NCBI GenBank assembly: GCA_021464525.1
Contig: JADRCO010000377.1
Location: forward strand, 1 to 35,464
DNA: 35,464 nucleotides
Origin: Rhizophagus sp. LPA8_4_AMF
Lineage: Eukaryota > Glomeromycota > Glomeromycetes > Glomerales > Glomeraceae
Direction of reading: 5' to 3'
The notes under the pieces were generated by a model, which searched no databases, was not told the origin of the DNA, and saw only the letters and a list, made by a program, of their open reading frames with translations. Made by a program: the position numbers and the translations under genes. Below, one piece after another: positions 11,015 to 23,797 of the stretch; the first letter of the stretch is position 1, and every line of letters starts with the position of its first letter.

Positions 11015-12315
11015 CTAGCTTTTAACTATAAAATCAGTCACTATAGCAGCAAATTCTAGGGGTTTTTCGGCATGAACTAAATAAAGAAAAAAATGTTTAG
11101 ATTTTATTATGTGAACATTCTAAAAGATTAAACAAAGAATATTACCCCAATGTCCAGCATCTAATTCTGCAATGACCGCATTAGTAAAAAATGTTCGTAT
11201 TTTTGGATAAACCTTACGGAGAAAAAATAAAAAAAAAATATTTTTTTTTAGATGTAAAAAAAAAATTACTTCAATTACTTCTTGTTATATTACCTTTGGA
11301 GGTAAATAGTTGGATCTTGTTCCAGCTACAAATAAAGTTTTTTTATGAAATGTGTGATGAGCTGAATCAAATGGAAATCTGCCTAATTCTTCCATCGAAT
11401 CACTTAAAATATCCAAAGGAATCCGAAATTTATATAATCCTGTCTCGAGGTCTTTTTTAAGATTTGTCAATAAGAATTGTCTAATTGAAATATCCTAAAA
11501 ATATAAAGCAATTTATTTGGCAAGTCGTTTAGATACAAAGCAATATAAGTTTAATAAATCAATAAAAATAATAAAAACCTACAGAAATAAAATCTTTCAT
11601 AATCTCATCAGCTTTGCTTTGTTTTACAATTCCAGCTTGTTCAATTTTTTTCATTACGTCAATATAAGTGAAAAATTCCGAAGACATTCTGGAATTAACT
11701 GGTGCACTATCAACAACTACAAGTTTTTCTATATGTGGTACTTGTCTAAGTGCCATAGTAATGGCTACTCTTCCTCCCCTATATTTAAATAAATATGTTA
11801 CAATCTTTGCAATATTAAGATGAGTTGCAAGAATTTAAGAATTTGTACATAGAATGTCCCATGACAGCTGTCTTATATAATTTATGTTCTTTGATAAATT
11901 CTGCAACATCATCTGACATAACTTCATAATTATGAACAGGTGAGTGTGGACTGTCCCCATGGTTTCTTAAATCCTATCAGAATTATAAATAATTCGCTTT
12001 TCAAAAAAAGGAAAGTTTGTAAAAAATAAAAGTTTCAAATACCAAAGTAAAAACACGCGTATTTAATCGTTGAGCGAAAGTTTTAGCTAGCGATTTCCAA
12101 TTTTGTTTTGAACCAAATAGACCATGAAGAATTATTAAATATGGATTTTCATTTGTTTCATTAAATTCTGGTGGATCGTATTGTGTATACGATAATTTTA
12201 CTATTTCGGATGGAGGAGGATGTTTACTATATTTCCTATTTAAAATAATGGATGGTTGTTTATTTAATAAAGACAAATTGAAAGATGAATAAAAAAGAGC
12301 TTTTGAGCGAAACAT
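11015..12315 (-). CDS. ABHD11/IMO32-type mitochondrial alpha/beta hydrolase, 6 exons
   Basis: Exons 12043-12315, 11849-11973, 11583-11778, 11294-11494, 11146-11212 and 11015-11076 give 307 aa, the usual size of ABHD11-type hydrolases. The N-terminus is basic and rich in Ser, Leu and Asn with almost no acidic residues before residue 37, as in mitochondrial presequences. Core motifs are the oxyanion-hole HGLFGS (64-69), DLRNHGDSPHS (92-102), the nucleophile elbow GHSMGG with Ser132, and the C-terminal DAGHWVH with His286. The last part matches the family (VAGTRSNYL, then EKPLEF). The family are serine hydrolases; human ABHD11 and yeast Imo32 act in the mitochondrial matrix. The splice between Ser132-Met133 and GGR divides the elbow across an intron. 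Exons 5 and 6 were placed by phase and family match. Confidence 0.92.
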
Positions 12316-12724
12316 AATATGAAGATGAAAAAAAAATTTTGTTTAGGAATCTTGGTAATCCTAATTTTTTTTTTATCTGATAATCAATAAAAAAATGATG
12401 AGACAAATTTTCCTATTGGCTATTATCGACATTTTACTTTGTCTGAAAATAAAGCATTATTGAATGTTTCAATTTCACATATTTCACATACACTATATTT
12501 GATTCATGTAAAATTATAATTTTAAAAGTGAAATTCGGAACTAATTAACCGTAGTTTTATTATTTTCAATTAATTGATATTATTTATTAAAAAATTAATC
12601 TTAGAATATTTAAATCAACTTTAATATAATTTAACAATTAGTAATCTATTAAAAATAATGTTCTTAAATATATCATCGTGAAATCTCGCGATAATAAAAT
12701 CGGGTAAAGAATTTAATTATAAAT
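12316..12724. other. gap between two minus-strand genes
   Basis: Very AT-rich. It would hold the terminator of the sterol-desaturase-family gene and the promoter of the ABHD11-type gene. No specific motif is recognised. Confidence 0.5.
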
Positions 12725-14051
12725 TTAGATTGACGAAAGAGTTTTTCGTGGTCTCAAATTATATCTTTGAGGAGTAATTCCTGCGGAAATTGTTTCCTGG
12801 ATTTTAAAGACATCTGGCTTATCTTTGTGATCAATAGCTTCACGATCCTTTAATGTAAGACTATGAATGGTGGTTGTCTGAGAGGATTGATACTCTTTTA
12901 ATGATTTTGGAGGTTCTGGTAAATAAGTTCCAAGAATTCGATCCCATAAAGTGAAAAACGGTTGAGAAAAATTCATTTTAATTCCGTATGATTGATGATG
13001 GATATCATGGCTACAATCAAGTTGATATGTAAGAAAAAGATCTTTGAATCGTCTATTAGAAGAAATTATAATAAACTTACTAGGCTGAATTATTACCGAA
13101 AATTTTTTGAATCGGATTGAACGGCAAATCATATCCACAATGATCATCGACTGTGTAACAAAGAATTTATGTATTTGTAATAAACTCTACCAAAATCAAA
13201 AAAAAAAAGGTTTTCTTACCAGTTTTAAATGTTGCGAATCCAAAAAATACCATTCCACCGATGGTTGTCATCCCTGATAATTTAAATGCCAATCCGGCAC
13301 CCACGGAATCCATCACAAAACCTTCTATGGGATGATTATAAAGTGCACCAAAAGCATATGGTGCATGTAGTCTGTGATGTAATGAATGAATGTGTTTATA
13401 GAGAAATTTATTTTGATGAAAAAGTCTATGCATAAAATATTGCCATGTATCCAAGAAAATCCTATATTATTATAATTTTTAAAATATATAATTAGAAATC
13501 GTAAAAAAAAATTTTCAAGCCCAATCTACTAATTAGGTAAAGCCGATTATATAAAAATGGTTGAAATTCTGAAGAACCTACATTGCAAATAAAAATCGGG
13601 ATAATGGAATCAAATACCAGTATGATGTCTCTATGATAATATTTTGATAAGGCTCAAGCAAATTCCAGAGACCGAAAATTGTTGCCGTAGCCTCTAACGT
13701 TTGTCGATAGCCTAACATTTCAACCTCATCATCTAATAAAACATCGTCGTCTTCGACAACAACTAATAATAAACCCAATAAAGTCTGTAAAAATTGCTGT
13801 AATAAAACAGCTCTAACCACTTCACCCATAGAAACTTTGTTTCTTGTTTCTACTTCAATAAGACTATGAATTCTATATTTTTCAAAAAAAGAAACTTCAT
13901 AAATCGAAATTAGGTGGTAAAAACCCGAATATATCCAATAAACTACAAACGGGACAAACAATGCAAGCTGTTTGTCCGACATAAAAGAAAGAATAGGCGT
14001 ATACTGGAGAGGTGTCGCTGTTTGCGACGGCATTTCGAAAGTCGTATTCAT
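12725..14051 (-). CDS. SUR2: sphinganine C4-hydroxylase (SUR2-type), 4 exons
   Basis: Exons 13582-14051, 13220-13461, 13081-13150 and 12725-13010 give 355 aa. This is the fatty-acid-hydroxylase/sterol-desaturase superfamily: di-iron, ER membrane, making phytosphingosine-type long-chain bases from sphinganine. The histidine boxes are HRLFH (168-172), HSLHH (182-186) and HDIHH (262-266). The SUR2 signatures VDDHCGYD (238-245), FGNNSAYHDIHH and SQPFFTLWDR are present. Hydrophobic spans lie near the N-terminus, at the end of exon 1 and before the VDDH motif. ATG 14051 was preferred over an upstream GTG in the same frame. An acidic loop (EDDDVLLDDE) sits in exon 1, and the tail is basic. The gene diverges from the acidic-protein gene at 14456. 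Confidence 0.93.
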
Positions 14052-14455
14052 GTTACCAAAGCTACGAAAAATAAAAACTTTTTTCACTTGGCAAGTAGCC
14101 TACTGAAAATAATTGAAAAACTTTTGTTTATATATATAATATGATGACAAAAAAATTGATTACATGACACGAGTACAATCTTGGAAATTATGTGTCGCGA
14201 CATTTATTTTATCGTCAGAATTATACAAGAATGGAACTAACACGCGTCATATGCGTAACATTTTTTTTCCCATAAGGGATGATATATCGGGCCGATTATT
14301 AATACTCTTGGCTAAATTGAACACTTTTTTCATTGTTCCATTGTTATAACTCTACTATTCGAGTCAGATCCTTACCATTTATGATCTCGTTATTTTTTTT
14401 AAAAAAATATACTTTTTCGGTAAAAAATAAATTTATCCTTTTGAGAAATAACAAA
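14052..14455. promoter_or_regulatory. bidirectional intergenic promoter region
   Basis: This 404 bp lies between the divergent starts of the SUR2-type gene and the acidic SIM protein, so both promoters must be in or near it. I recognise no specific factor site. The 61-codon frame inside it (14164-14349) has no coding support. Confidence 0.5.
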
Positions 14456-16072
14456 ATGCGCAAGGGAGACTTTTCACTGGAAATCCTCGTTGACAATGAA
14501 GTGTTACCAGAGTACGAGGTATCGTTAAGTGAGAAGGCTAAGTTAACTAGATCTAGAGAAAAACATACTATAACATATATAGAGGCTCCATATTATAGTT
14601 GTCACTTTTGTATAAGAGTGGGGGTTCACTCTACTTTAGGCTCGATGGTTTATAAAGGAGTACATTATGTCGATGGTCAAAATGACGATACATATATGGA
14701 ACTAAACCCTTTAAGCGACGATCCATATACCTATATATACGGTTTTTATAACTATGATAAGACGGTTTTTCACAAGTTTAAATTCGATACAAATTGTTGG
14801 ACTGATGATGAAATTTTTGTATCAAATCTTCCGAAAAAGTGCACAAATCCGTCTAAAGATTCGGGCATAATTTCCGTCTATGTATTTACTGCAGAAAGGT
14901 TACATGGGAAAAGGTTCATGTCGCAGATTAGAAATAATCCAGAAATGATTCCAGAATCACCCGATTTAGATAGTATCGATCCTCGAGATGTCATATATTT
15001 GGAAAAACCACAAGAGGAACCTATGCCAAACTTAAGAGCAACTTCCAATAAACCCATTGTTGAACTACATATTCGTTACCAAACAAAAGAATGGTTACAA
15101 AATGAAGGGTTTGATTTGATTGAATCTCCGGATAATTCACGGAGGAGTATAATTAAAAATATTCTGCTTGAAGGTGAACAATCTCATGAACCTGATGATA
15201 AGATGGTAACAAGTGAACATAGTGAAGAAATAATTGATTATAGTAAAAGAGAAGTATATGTTAGAATTGAAGAAAAAGATTCACCGCCAAATATTTGTGT
15301 TAATAGTGATGAGAAAATAGAAAATATTCGCAATTTTGAAAATGATGGTTCTGATGATTACAGAAAGGAAGAAATATTCGTTAAAATTGAGGAAGAATAT
15401 TCACCTTTAATAACTACTTATAAAAATGATGAAGAAATGGAAAATATTTGTAATCTGGAAAATGAAGAATTTGAGAGCGAGAACTTTCAAGAGAAAGATA
15501 AAGTTGAAAGCGAGAGTCCAAATTATGAGGTTATTGCAGAGAATTTGAACAAACAAGTAAAAAACGATCCACTTAATGAAGAGGTAGCTGAGAGAAGAAA
15601 TTTTGAAATTGAAAGTAGGATGATCGAACTTATAACAGATGGAAGTATTATAAACTACAGGGGAGATGTTGAATTAGCTGCTAGTGAAAAACTTAATGAG
15701 AGAATTAGAGAGATTTCAATTAATGATAAAGAAGAGGAAAATGAAACATTTATAAACAAAGTTGAGGGCGAAGAAAACTTGATAGATATTAACCGAAATG
15801 AGTTTGACTCAGAGTTCATTGATTTAACGGAATCACCACCCAATGAAGTAATCGAAATTAGCGACGATAATAATGATGATGAAGTAATATTGGTCGAAAC
15901 TGTTAGAAATGTAATTCCTATTACTTTCAACAGGAAGAAGCATAGAAGCAAAAAGATAAGATATTATAGCGATTCAAGTATTGATTGGAATCATGACGAT
16001 AGCAGTAATTATAGTGATTCTTCGAGTGAGGATGAATTTATTTCGATCTCAAAAAAGAGATTAAGAACATAA
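14456..16072 (+). CDS. acidic protein, DUF7918-like N-terminus and SIM-like C-terminus
   Basis: An intronless frame of 538 aa from ATG 14456. The frame is open further upstream to 14333, but that part is low-quality and AT-rich, and the domain begins right after this methionine. Residues 1 to about 190 form a beta-rich globular part opening with DFSLEILVDNEVLPEYEV, resembling from memory the fungal DUF7918 fold; that assignment is tentative. Residues from about 200 are mostly Glu/Asp/Asn/Ser and look disordered. They contain two related copies of a block of about 40 residues (YVRIEEKDSP / FVKIEEEYSP). Near the end are three hydrophobic-acidic motifs: FIDLT (454-458), VIEISDD (465-471) and VILVE (477-481). 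A basic cluster follows at 492-500 and a Ser/Asp-rich tail. A nuclear SUMO-binding protein is plausible but inferred. Confidence 0.8.
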   Translation: MRKGDFSLEILVDNEVLPEYEVSLSEKAKLTRSREKHTITYIEAPYYSCHFCIRVGVHSTLGSMVYKGVHYVDGQNDDTYMELNPLSDDPYTYIYGFYNYDKTVFHKFKFDTNCWTDDEIFVSNLPKKCTNPSKDSGIISVYVFTAERLHGKRFMSQIRNNPEMIPESPDLDSIDPRDVIYLEKPQEEPMPNLRATSNKPIVELHIRYQTKEWLQNEGFDLIESPDNSRRSIIKNILLEGEQSHEPDDKMVTSEHSEEIIDYSKREVYVRIEEKDSPPNICVNSDEKIENIRNFENDGSDDYRKEEIFVKIEEEYSPLITTYKNDEEMENICNLENEEFESENFQEKDKVESESPNYEVIAENLNKQVKNDPLNEEVAERRNFEIESRMIELITDGSIINYRGDVELAASEKLNERIREISINDKEEENETFINKVEGEENLIDINRNEFDSEFIDLTESPPNEVIEISDDNNDDEVILVETVRNVIPITFNRKKHRSKKIRYYSDSSIDWNHDDSSNYSDSSSEDEFISISKKRLRT

Positions 16073-16411
16073 TAGAATAATAAATAATGGATAATCGGTT
16101 TAGTAAGATAATAAATGTGTATTAGTTACTCTTATATTTTTAATAGATAGAGAATAATTTAATTGTAATTTCATTATGTAAATAATTAAATAAAATCATG
16201 CCGCAACAGTGTTACAAGAAATGTCATGTGATATATTCGATTGTACGACTCGAAACCCATAATTTACTAAAATCCCAAAATTTTATATAAATATGATCAA
16301 AATCCGCGAGTAACGTTCCCTATCTTTGTGCACGGGCATTATCTGCGCCAGTGAGGATTTATCCGAGGCCAGATTATTGCTAATTGCAAACTATACCAAT
16401 ATACGTCTTTA

Positions 16412-16431
16412 CGACCCTTGTAAAAGGGTCG
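16412..16431. other. perfect 8-bp hairpin
   Basis: CGACCCTT, loop GTAA, AAGGGTCG. It sits in a GC-richer island between genes. A weaker AAAGG...CCTTT pair follows about 20 nt later. The function is unknown. Confidence 0.6.
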
Positions 16432-17094
16432 GAAAGCAATATTTGGAAAGGGGCAACCCTTTTAATAAGAATTATTAGCGGGTTGGGTGATAGCGGTTAA
16501 GATTCAAGTGAAAACCTAGTAAAAAATTTTTTTTTCAAATTTTTATAGGTGGCTTACAGTATGAGTATTCCAAACGAAACGTGTTCATTTTGAAGAAAGT
16601 TTTCTTTAGTGCAAATGAACAAAAATTTTTCGTGATTTTGAGTGAATGCGCGACATTTGTGAATCATTTTTTTTATACTTGCGTCATATCTATCAAAAAA
16701 ATTTGCAAGAGAGTAAAATTAAATATAAATGAAAAAACTCTCTTTAATGTACTATCCGACTTAAGGTCTCTACGTTAGGAATGTTGTTTTCCAGGTTGGT
16801 TAATAATTTCAAGTCATAAACATTAAGAGTCATTGGCCATCGTCCAAGTTTTCCTCAGATATAATTGAATAAATTGCATACTATCGAACATACAATTTCA
16901 AGGTCATGTGCGAAAACGTACATTCCACCAGAAAATGTGTGACCGCCTGAACGCCATCACAATTACATATTCATAATTAATATATATATATATATTAGAC
17001 TTTTTTACTATATTAAAATTGAGCTTTATTTCTCTAACACATTATCCTTTCGCTTTTTTTAATATCACCGTTGGATGTCTATATCTGTATACTA

Positions 17095-17263
17095 CCGTAT
17101 TTTTCCAATATTAAGCACCCCAGAAATTAAGCACCCCTCCAAACTTTCCAAAAAATTTTTTATATGAAATACTAATAAAATAACTTCCAAAATTAAGCAC
17201 CCTCTTAAACTTTTCGTTCAAAATCCTTTGCAAAAAGGGGTGCTTAATATTGGAAAAATACGG
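17095..17263. mobile_element. MITE with perfect 27-bp terminal inverted repeats
   Basis: The arms 17095-17121 and 17237-17263 are exact reverse complements, starting CCGTATTTTTCCAATATTAA and running into GCACCCC. TA flanks both ends, the target duplication of Tc1/mariner-type elements. Inside, the word ATTAAGCACCC occurs again in direct orientation. It encodes nothing. Perfect arms suggest recent activity. The family is shared with 34960-35193. Confidence 0.9.
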
Positions 17264-17558
17264 TATTATGAAAAAAAAAAATAAAAACTAGTGATTGCGA
17301 ATTCTTTACAATGAACTAAATAGAAAATGTATCATATCTTGTTTGAATTGCTGAGTAAATAGATTTACAGATATTTCTGATTTTCTTTTTCCTTCTTATG
17401 ACTATGCCATATTAGGAAAAGAAATTATAGAATCCGAGATTATCAGGAAATAGGAAAAACGAACTTTAAACTGAAAAAAAAATTTCGCCACTGGCAAAGA
17501 AAATGTCGTCATTGATTTATAATCCCATCTCAACCAATCATAGATGAATCATGGAGAG

Positions 17559-17565
17559 CACGTGA
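17559..17565. promoter_or_regulatory. CACGTGA site upstream of MET3
   Basis: On the minus strand this reads TCACGTG, the Cbf1-type E-box that in yeast recruits Met4 to sulfur-assimilation genes. It lies about 210 bp before the MET3 start; a CCAAT box is at 17534-17538. A regulatory role here is inference, since CACGTG words also occur elsewhere in the window. Confidence 0.4.
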
Positions 17566-17720
17566 AAATTATATAATGATCAGCATATATTTTCGTTCAT
17601 TACCACGTTTTAAAAAAAACACATCCCCAAAATAATGCGATGATGTGATCGTTTACAAAAATTAAAAATTTTTTTTTTTTTTGATAAATAGGGATGAAAT
17701 TGTTGGAATCGTTTTAATAA

Positions 17721-19946
<2,226 letters not shown>

Positions 19947-20268
19947 AATTTTGATATTCTATTGTAACAAAATGTGATTTAAAAATTCATTAGTTGATTT
20001 TTTAATCCATCATTCAATTGCATACATTGATTTATTATACAATAAGTAGCATTTATTGTTCTAAATTAAAAAAATCCATTATAATAACATATATAATTAA
20101 TGGTATATACAAAATACAAATAGAATCATTCAGTGTTCATTAAATATTTATAAAACAATAATAATAATATATATATGTATGTGATCTTTCTTAAATTAAA
20201 ATATAATAAATAAATAAAAATAAACTATTTATTCAATTGAAGAAAAAATCAACTTATTTTTGTAACAA
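19947..20268. terminator. convergent 3' region of MET3 and BZZ1
   Basis: This 322 bp lies between two stop codons on opposite strands and is very AT-rich. It must hold both polyadenylation regions, so the transcripts may overlap. I see no hairpin or gene. Confidence 0.5.
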
Positions 20269-23200
20269 TTATTCCAACGGGGTCACATAATTTGCGGGAA
20301 ATTGGCCTGTAATACCGTCAAGTATGCCTTTATAAATGAATTAAATAATAAGTTTCTTTTCTAAAAAATTAAAATACCTTTGTAAATAAAAATAAATCTA
20401 TACCTTCCCACCATCCTTCAGCAACTTCTTTATTAGTAACCTGAATAACATCACCTTCTTTTATCGTTAATTCTTCAGGGGATTGTGATTCATAATCATA
20501 GAGTACTTTAACTGGATTTAAAAAAAAATTGAAATGAATTATTGTTAAAACATTATTATTACATGTTCCATTAAATCGTGAAAATCACTTTTGGAATAAA
20601 TTTCAATTACCAAAATCAGTTGTTAAATTCTGATATTCAATATAAGATGCCGGAACCAATCCTTCTTTTCCATTATGAAATGCCTAGAAAATAAGAAATA
20701 TAAGAATATATTATTAATACTATCATAAAATAAACGCAAACAATTCTTCTTAATACCTTAACCCATCCGGAACCATCTATAAATAATTTTTGAACATAAT
20801 TAGATATTTTTTTTTTTTTTTACAATTATTGTTTATTAAAAAAAATTAATTATTACCATCTGGCTCAAAAACAGTAATAATGTCACCGGCTGATACAGTA
20901 AGCTCTGCTTTAGTATCGGCAACATGATCATATAAAACTTCCGCTGTCCATACATCTTCTCTTTCTGTTATTTCTGTCACAGATAATATAGATGGGGCCG
21001 ATTCACCACTCAACGTATAATTAGACATTGCTATGTTATGTTAGATAAATATTTGAATTGAAAATCAATAAATTTAAATTATAATAATTAAGTTATTTAC
21101 AAGAAATGGTTCCCCAAGGAGATGCCGGGTTTGAGAATGTTTCAGATCGAACAAGTCCTTTAACAATTTTACCCTTTTCTTTTGTACAAGTAGGTGGAAC
21201 TTTCATTTCACATCTAGCATGACAATTGTAACCACAATCTAAAGAAAAGTTAATTAATATAAAGAACTAAAAGATAAAATCAAACTATTACAAAGTTATC
21301 TACCTTTGCAAGTGAAACCTTGTTTCGCGATACCCCAAATCGTAGTTTGACACAAATCACAGGTTGTAGGGATTGTAAATGATGCATTTTTGAAATCATG
21401 AGATTCTTGGTCATGCCCAATATCTAATAATACCAATATATATAAAAAAAATTTTTACGTTCCAGGAAAAACATTACAAATTAATAAAATAACCTCACTA
21501 ACCTCCAATAGCTTCTACTATAGACTCAACTTGTGTTTGATATCTAACTCTGTTTGTCTCTAAGATAGTATATTCTCTGATAGTTCTGTGCAAATTCTTT
21601 AACATTTATAAAGACAAATTAAAAAATTGTAGCTGTTAAAAAGAATAATATTAATAATAAAAAAAAATTAAATTGAATACATCAGTGACTGCATCTGCAT
21701 CACCAAGTTTCGGATTATTTTCGTATGCTTCCTTTAAAGACTCCATTCCATCAATTTCTTTCCTCTTAGACTCAATCTCCGAAGTTAGTTTTGTTAAGTT
21801 TCGCTTGGCCTTAGAAAGTTTATTACTAAGATAAACTCGCGAGTTTTCATCATCGACCAATTCTTCCTAACGAAACACCGAATATCATAAGTTAAAATAA
21901 AGAATGATGCTTTTATTTTATCAAATAAAAATATTTTACACACAGTATCACTATATATTGGTGAAGACTCGAAAACAAAATCCGCTGGTTCTTCCCAACT
22001 TCTCTTATTATGTTTTATAAACAATCCTGAATCGATGTGACTATCAACATCATTAATAACTTGAAGTGATATATCAAGATGATTCCTGGATTCTTCCAAT
22101 ACAGATATTTCAAATTTCACATAATCATCCCAAATACTTTTCAAGGCCACTATCCTACTTTCATTGAGTTCTTGCAATTGCTATTATAAAAACTAAAATT
22201 AATTAATAACAGAAATAAAAAACGATATTAAAAGATTAAAATTTAAATTACGTTGATAAGAGCAGGTATATCCGAATGGTAATATTTCTTTTTGAGGTTA
22301 TTAGATACACGTATAGCCAAAATATAAAGATTCTAAAAATTATTAAAAAGAGTAAGTACGTATTTTTCTAATCAAATTATAACAATTTCAATCCAATATA
22401 TAAACAATACTTTGTTATTATTCATTTCGATAATATCCTGTATTCTCTGATTTTTTAACTTTTTTTTAAAAAAAATTCATTAATAATTGTAGCCACAATA
22501 ATAATTAATTTTTTTTACTTTTCTAAGAAATAATAAGTGAGAATTACTTTATCCAATACTTTCTCATCCGTCGATCGATCAAGTTTTTGTTGTGAATTTT
22601 GAACTTCTACGCAACATTCATCATACCGAGTTTTAACCTATTAAATGAATTATACTTAATAAAAGAAAAAAAAAAATTTTTTTATTCTTAGTATATTTCC
22701 ATTACTTTTTTCCTTTCCGAATAAATTTTATCTCTGTCAGTAACTAATTTCTGCGCAAATTCCATATGCTAAAAATAAAAATATCATATTAATAATTACC
22801 AAAGTTTTAATCATAGACTAATTGATGATATTATTACCTTTTTTCTAATTTCTTCCTTTTTTGTCGCAACTGTCTTTACTTTCTCCATAACATTTGTTGA
22901 TAATGTTTCTGAAAATTTTGCTCGCTCTTTCGCAATATTATCTGTTTCTTCCAGAATAACTGACCATGCCTTTAAGAAAGTACTTTGAGTGTAAAAGGAA
23001 TCAATGATCTATGAATACAAATAATTGGTTGCAATACAATTCAAATAAATATTCGATACTTACCTAGATTCAACATCGGCTTCAGTATCGTTCTCTTTCG
23101 GGAAGTCACCAACCGTCATGGCTAATGCTTTCTTATCCTTTTTATTTGAATATTTTTTGACAAGTGCTTCAATTTTCTGTGCATATTCCTTTTCTATTTG

Positions 23201-23379
23201 AGCACGCTCTTTAACAAAATCCCTAAAGTCATTTAAAAAATGGATCCCACTTTGGACAAATTGGTTTACTGAAGACACTTGATCCTAAATGAAATGTTCA
23301 TTTAGTTTCTCACGAAATTGTAAATATAACAATTAATACTTATATAAAGAATTACCTTTAATTCCGTTCCAAAACTCAT
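20269..23379 (-). CDS. BZZ1: BZZ1: F-BAR, C1 and two SH3 domains, 17 exons
   Basis: All 17 exons join in phase to 626 aa: 23356-23379, 23064-23284, 22838-22982, 22706-22768, 22548-22637, 22411-22458, 22252-22332, 21944-22180, 21681-21866, 21503-21596, 21304-21423, 21101-21238, 20857-21030, 20757-20776, 20611-20683, 20404-20511, 20269-20327. An F-BAR domain opens with SFGTELKDQV and KERAQIEKEYAQKIEALVKK. A coiled HR1-like stretch, a C1 zinc finger (TCDLCQTTIWGIAKQGFTC, then C-H-C) and two SH3 domains follow (ALYDH-like VLYDHVAD; VLYDYESQ, ending FPANYVTPLE). Bzz1 binds Las17/WASP at endocytic sites and promotes actin assembly. The start of exon 3 needs the downstream acceptor CAAAG, since the nearer CATAG breaks the frame. 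Exon 14 is 20 nt. Confidence 0.95.
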
Positions 23380-23797
23380 TTTTTAAAAAATTAAAATTCT
23401 GTCAATTTCGTGAATCGTTATACAAAGGTTTAATGGTTAGTTTACATTTATGCTGTATTATGGAAAACTCTATAACGAAGACTTCTATTTTTGCTTTATA
23501 ATCTAAAAAATTTTCTCTCTCAAATATCTTTAAATTTTTAAAAATCATGGAAGAATCATGTGTTAATAATATATCTCCGTCCAAATAAGTAAAATCGCTT
23601 AATTAATTTTGCGTCACGCTGTCAGGAGTAAGGTTAGATCTACGATTGGCGTCAGTTGTTTAAAGAACGCCAAGCGTGTCACTCGTTGACAAGCCAATAA
23701 TAAATGATTGTAATTTCTTACATATATATATATATATAGGACAATTCAAATTCTGTTCAATTCATCTATTCATCCTTTTTAAAATTTTTTTATAAAC
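23380..23797. promoter_or_regulatory. bidirectional region between BZZ1 and the potassium channel
   Basis: This 418 bp separates divergent starts. It holds a GC-richer patch (about 23600-23690) with TTGGCGT and ACGCCAA facing each other across 14 nt, and an AT dinucleotide run at 23722-23737 about 60 bp before the channel ATG. These are candidate promoter elements, but no factor can be named. Confidence 0.45.

Noticed and set aside
14052-14087. Upstream GTG start for the SUR2-type gene
   Set aside because: Eukaryotic genes rarely start with GTG, and an ATG in the same frame lies at 14051.
14333-14455. N-terminal extension of the acidic protein from the upstream ATG
   Set aside because: The extra 41 residues are Phe/Lys-rich products of AT-rich sequence, and the domain starts immediately after the ATG at 14456.
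15655-15951. 98-codon minus-strand frame rich in Ser and Leu
   Set aside because: It mirrors the Asp/Glu/Asn-rich coding strand of the acidic protein.
16440-16520. Possible tRNA-like or SINE promoter boxes
   Set aside because: GATTCAAGTG only loosely resembles a B box, and no cloverleaf can be drawn.
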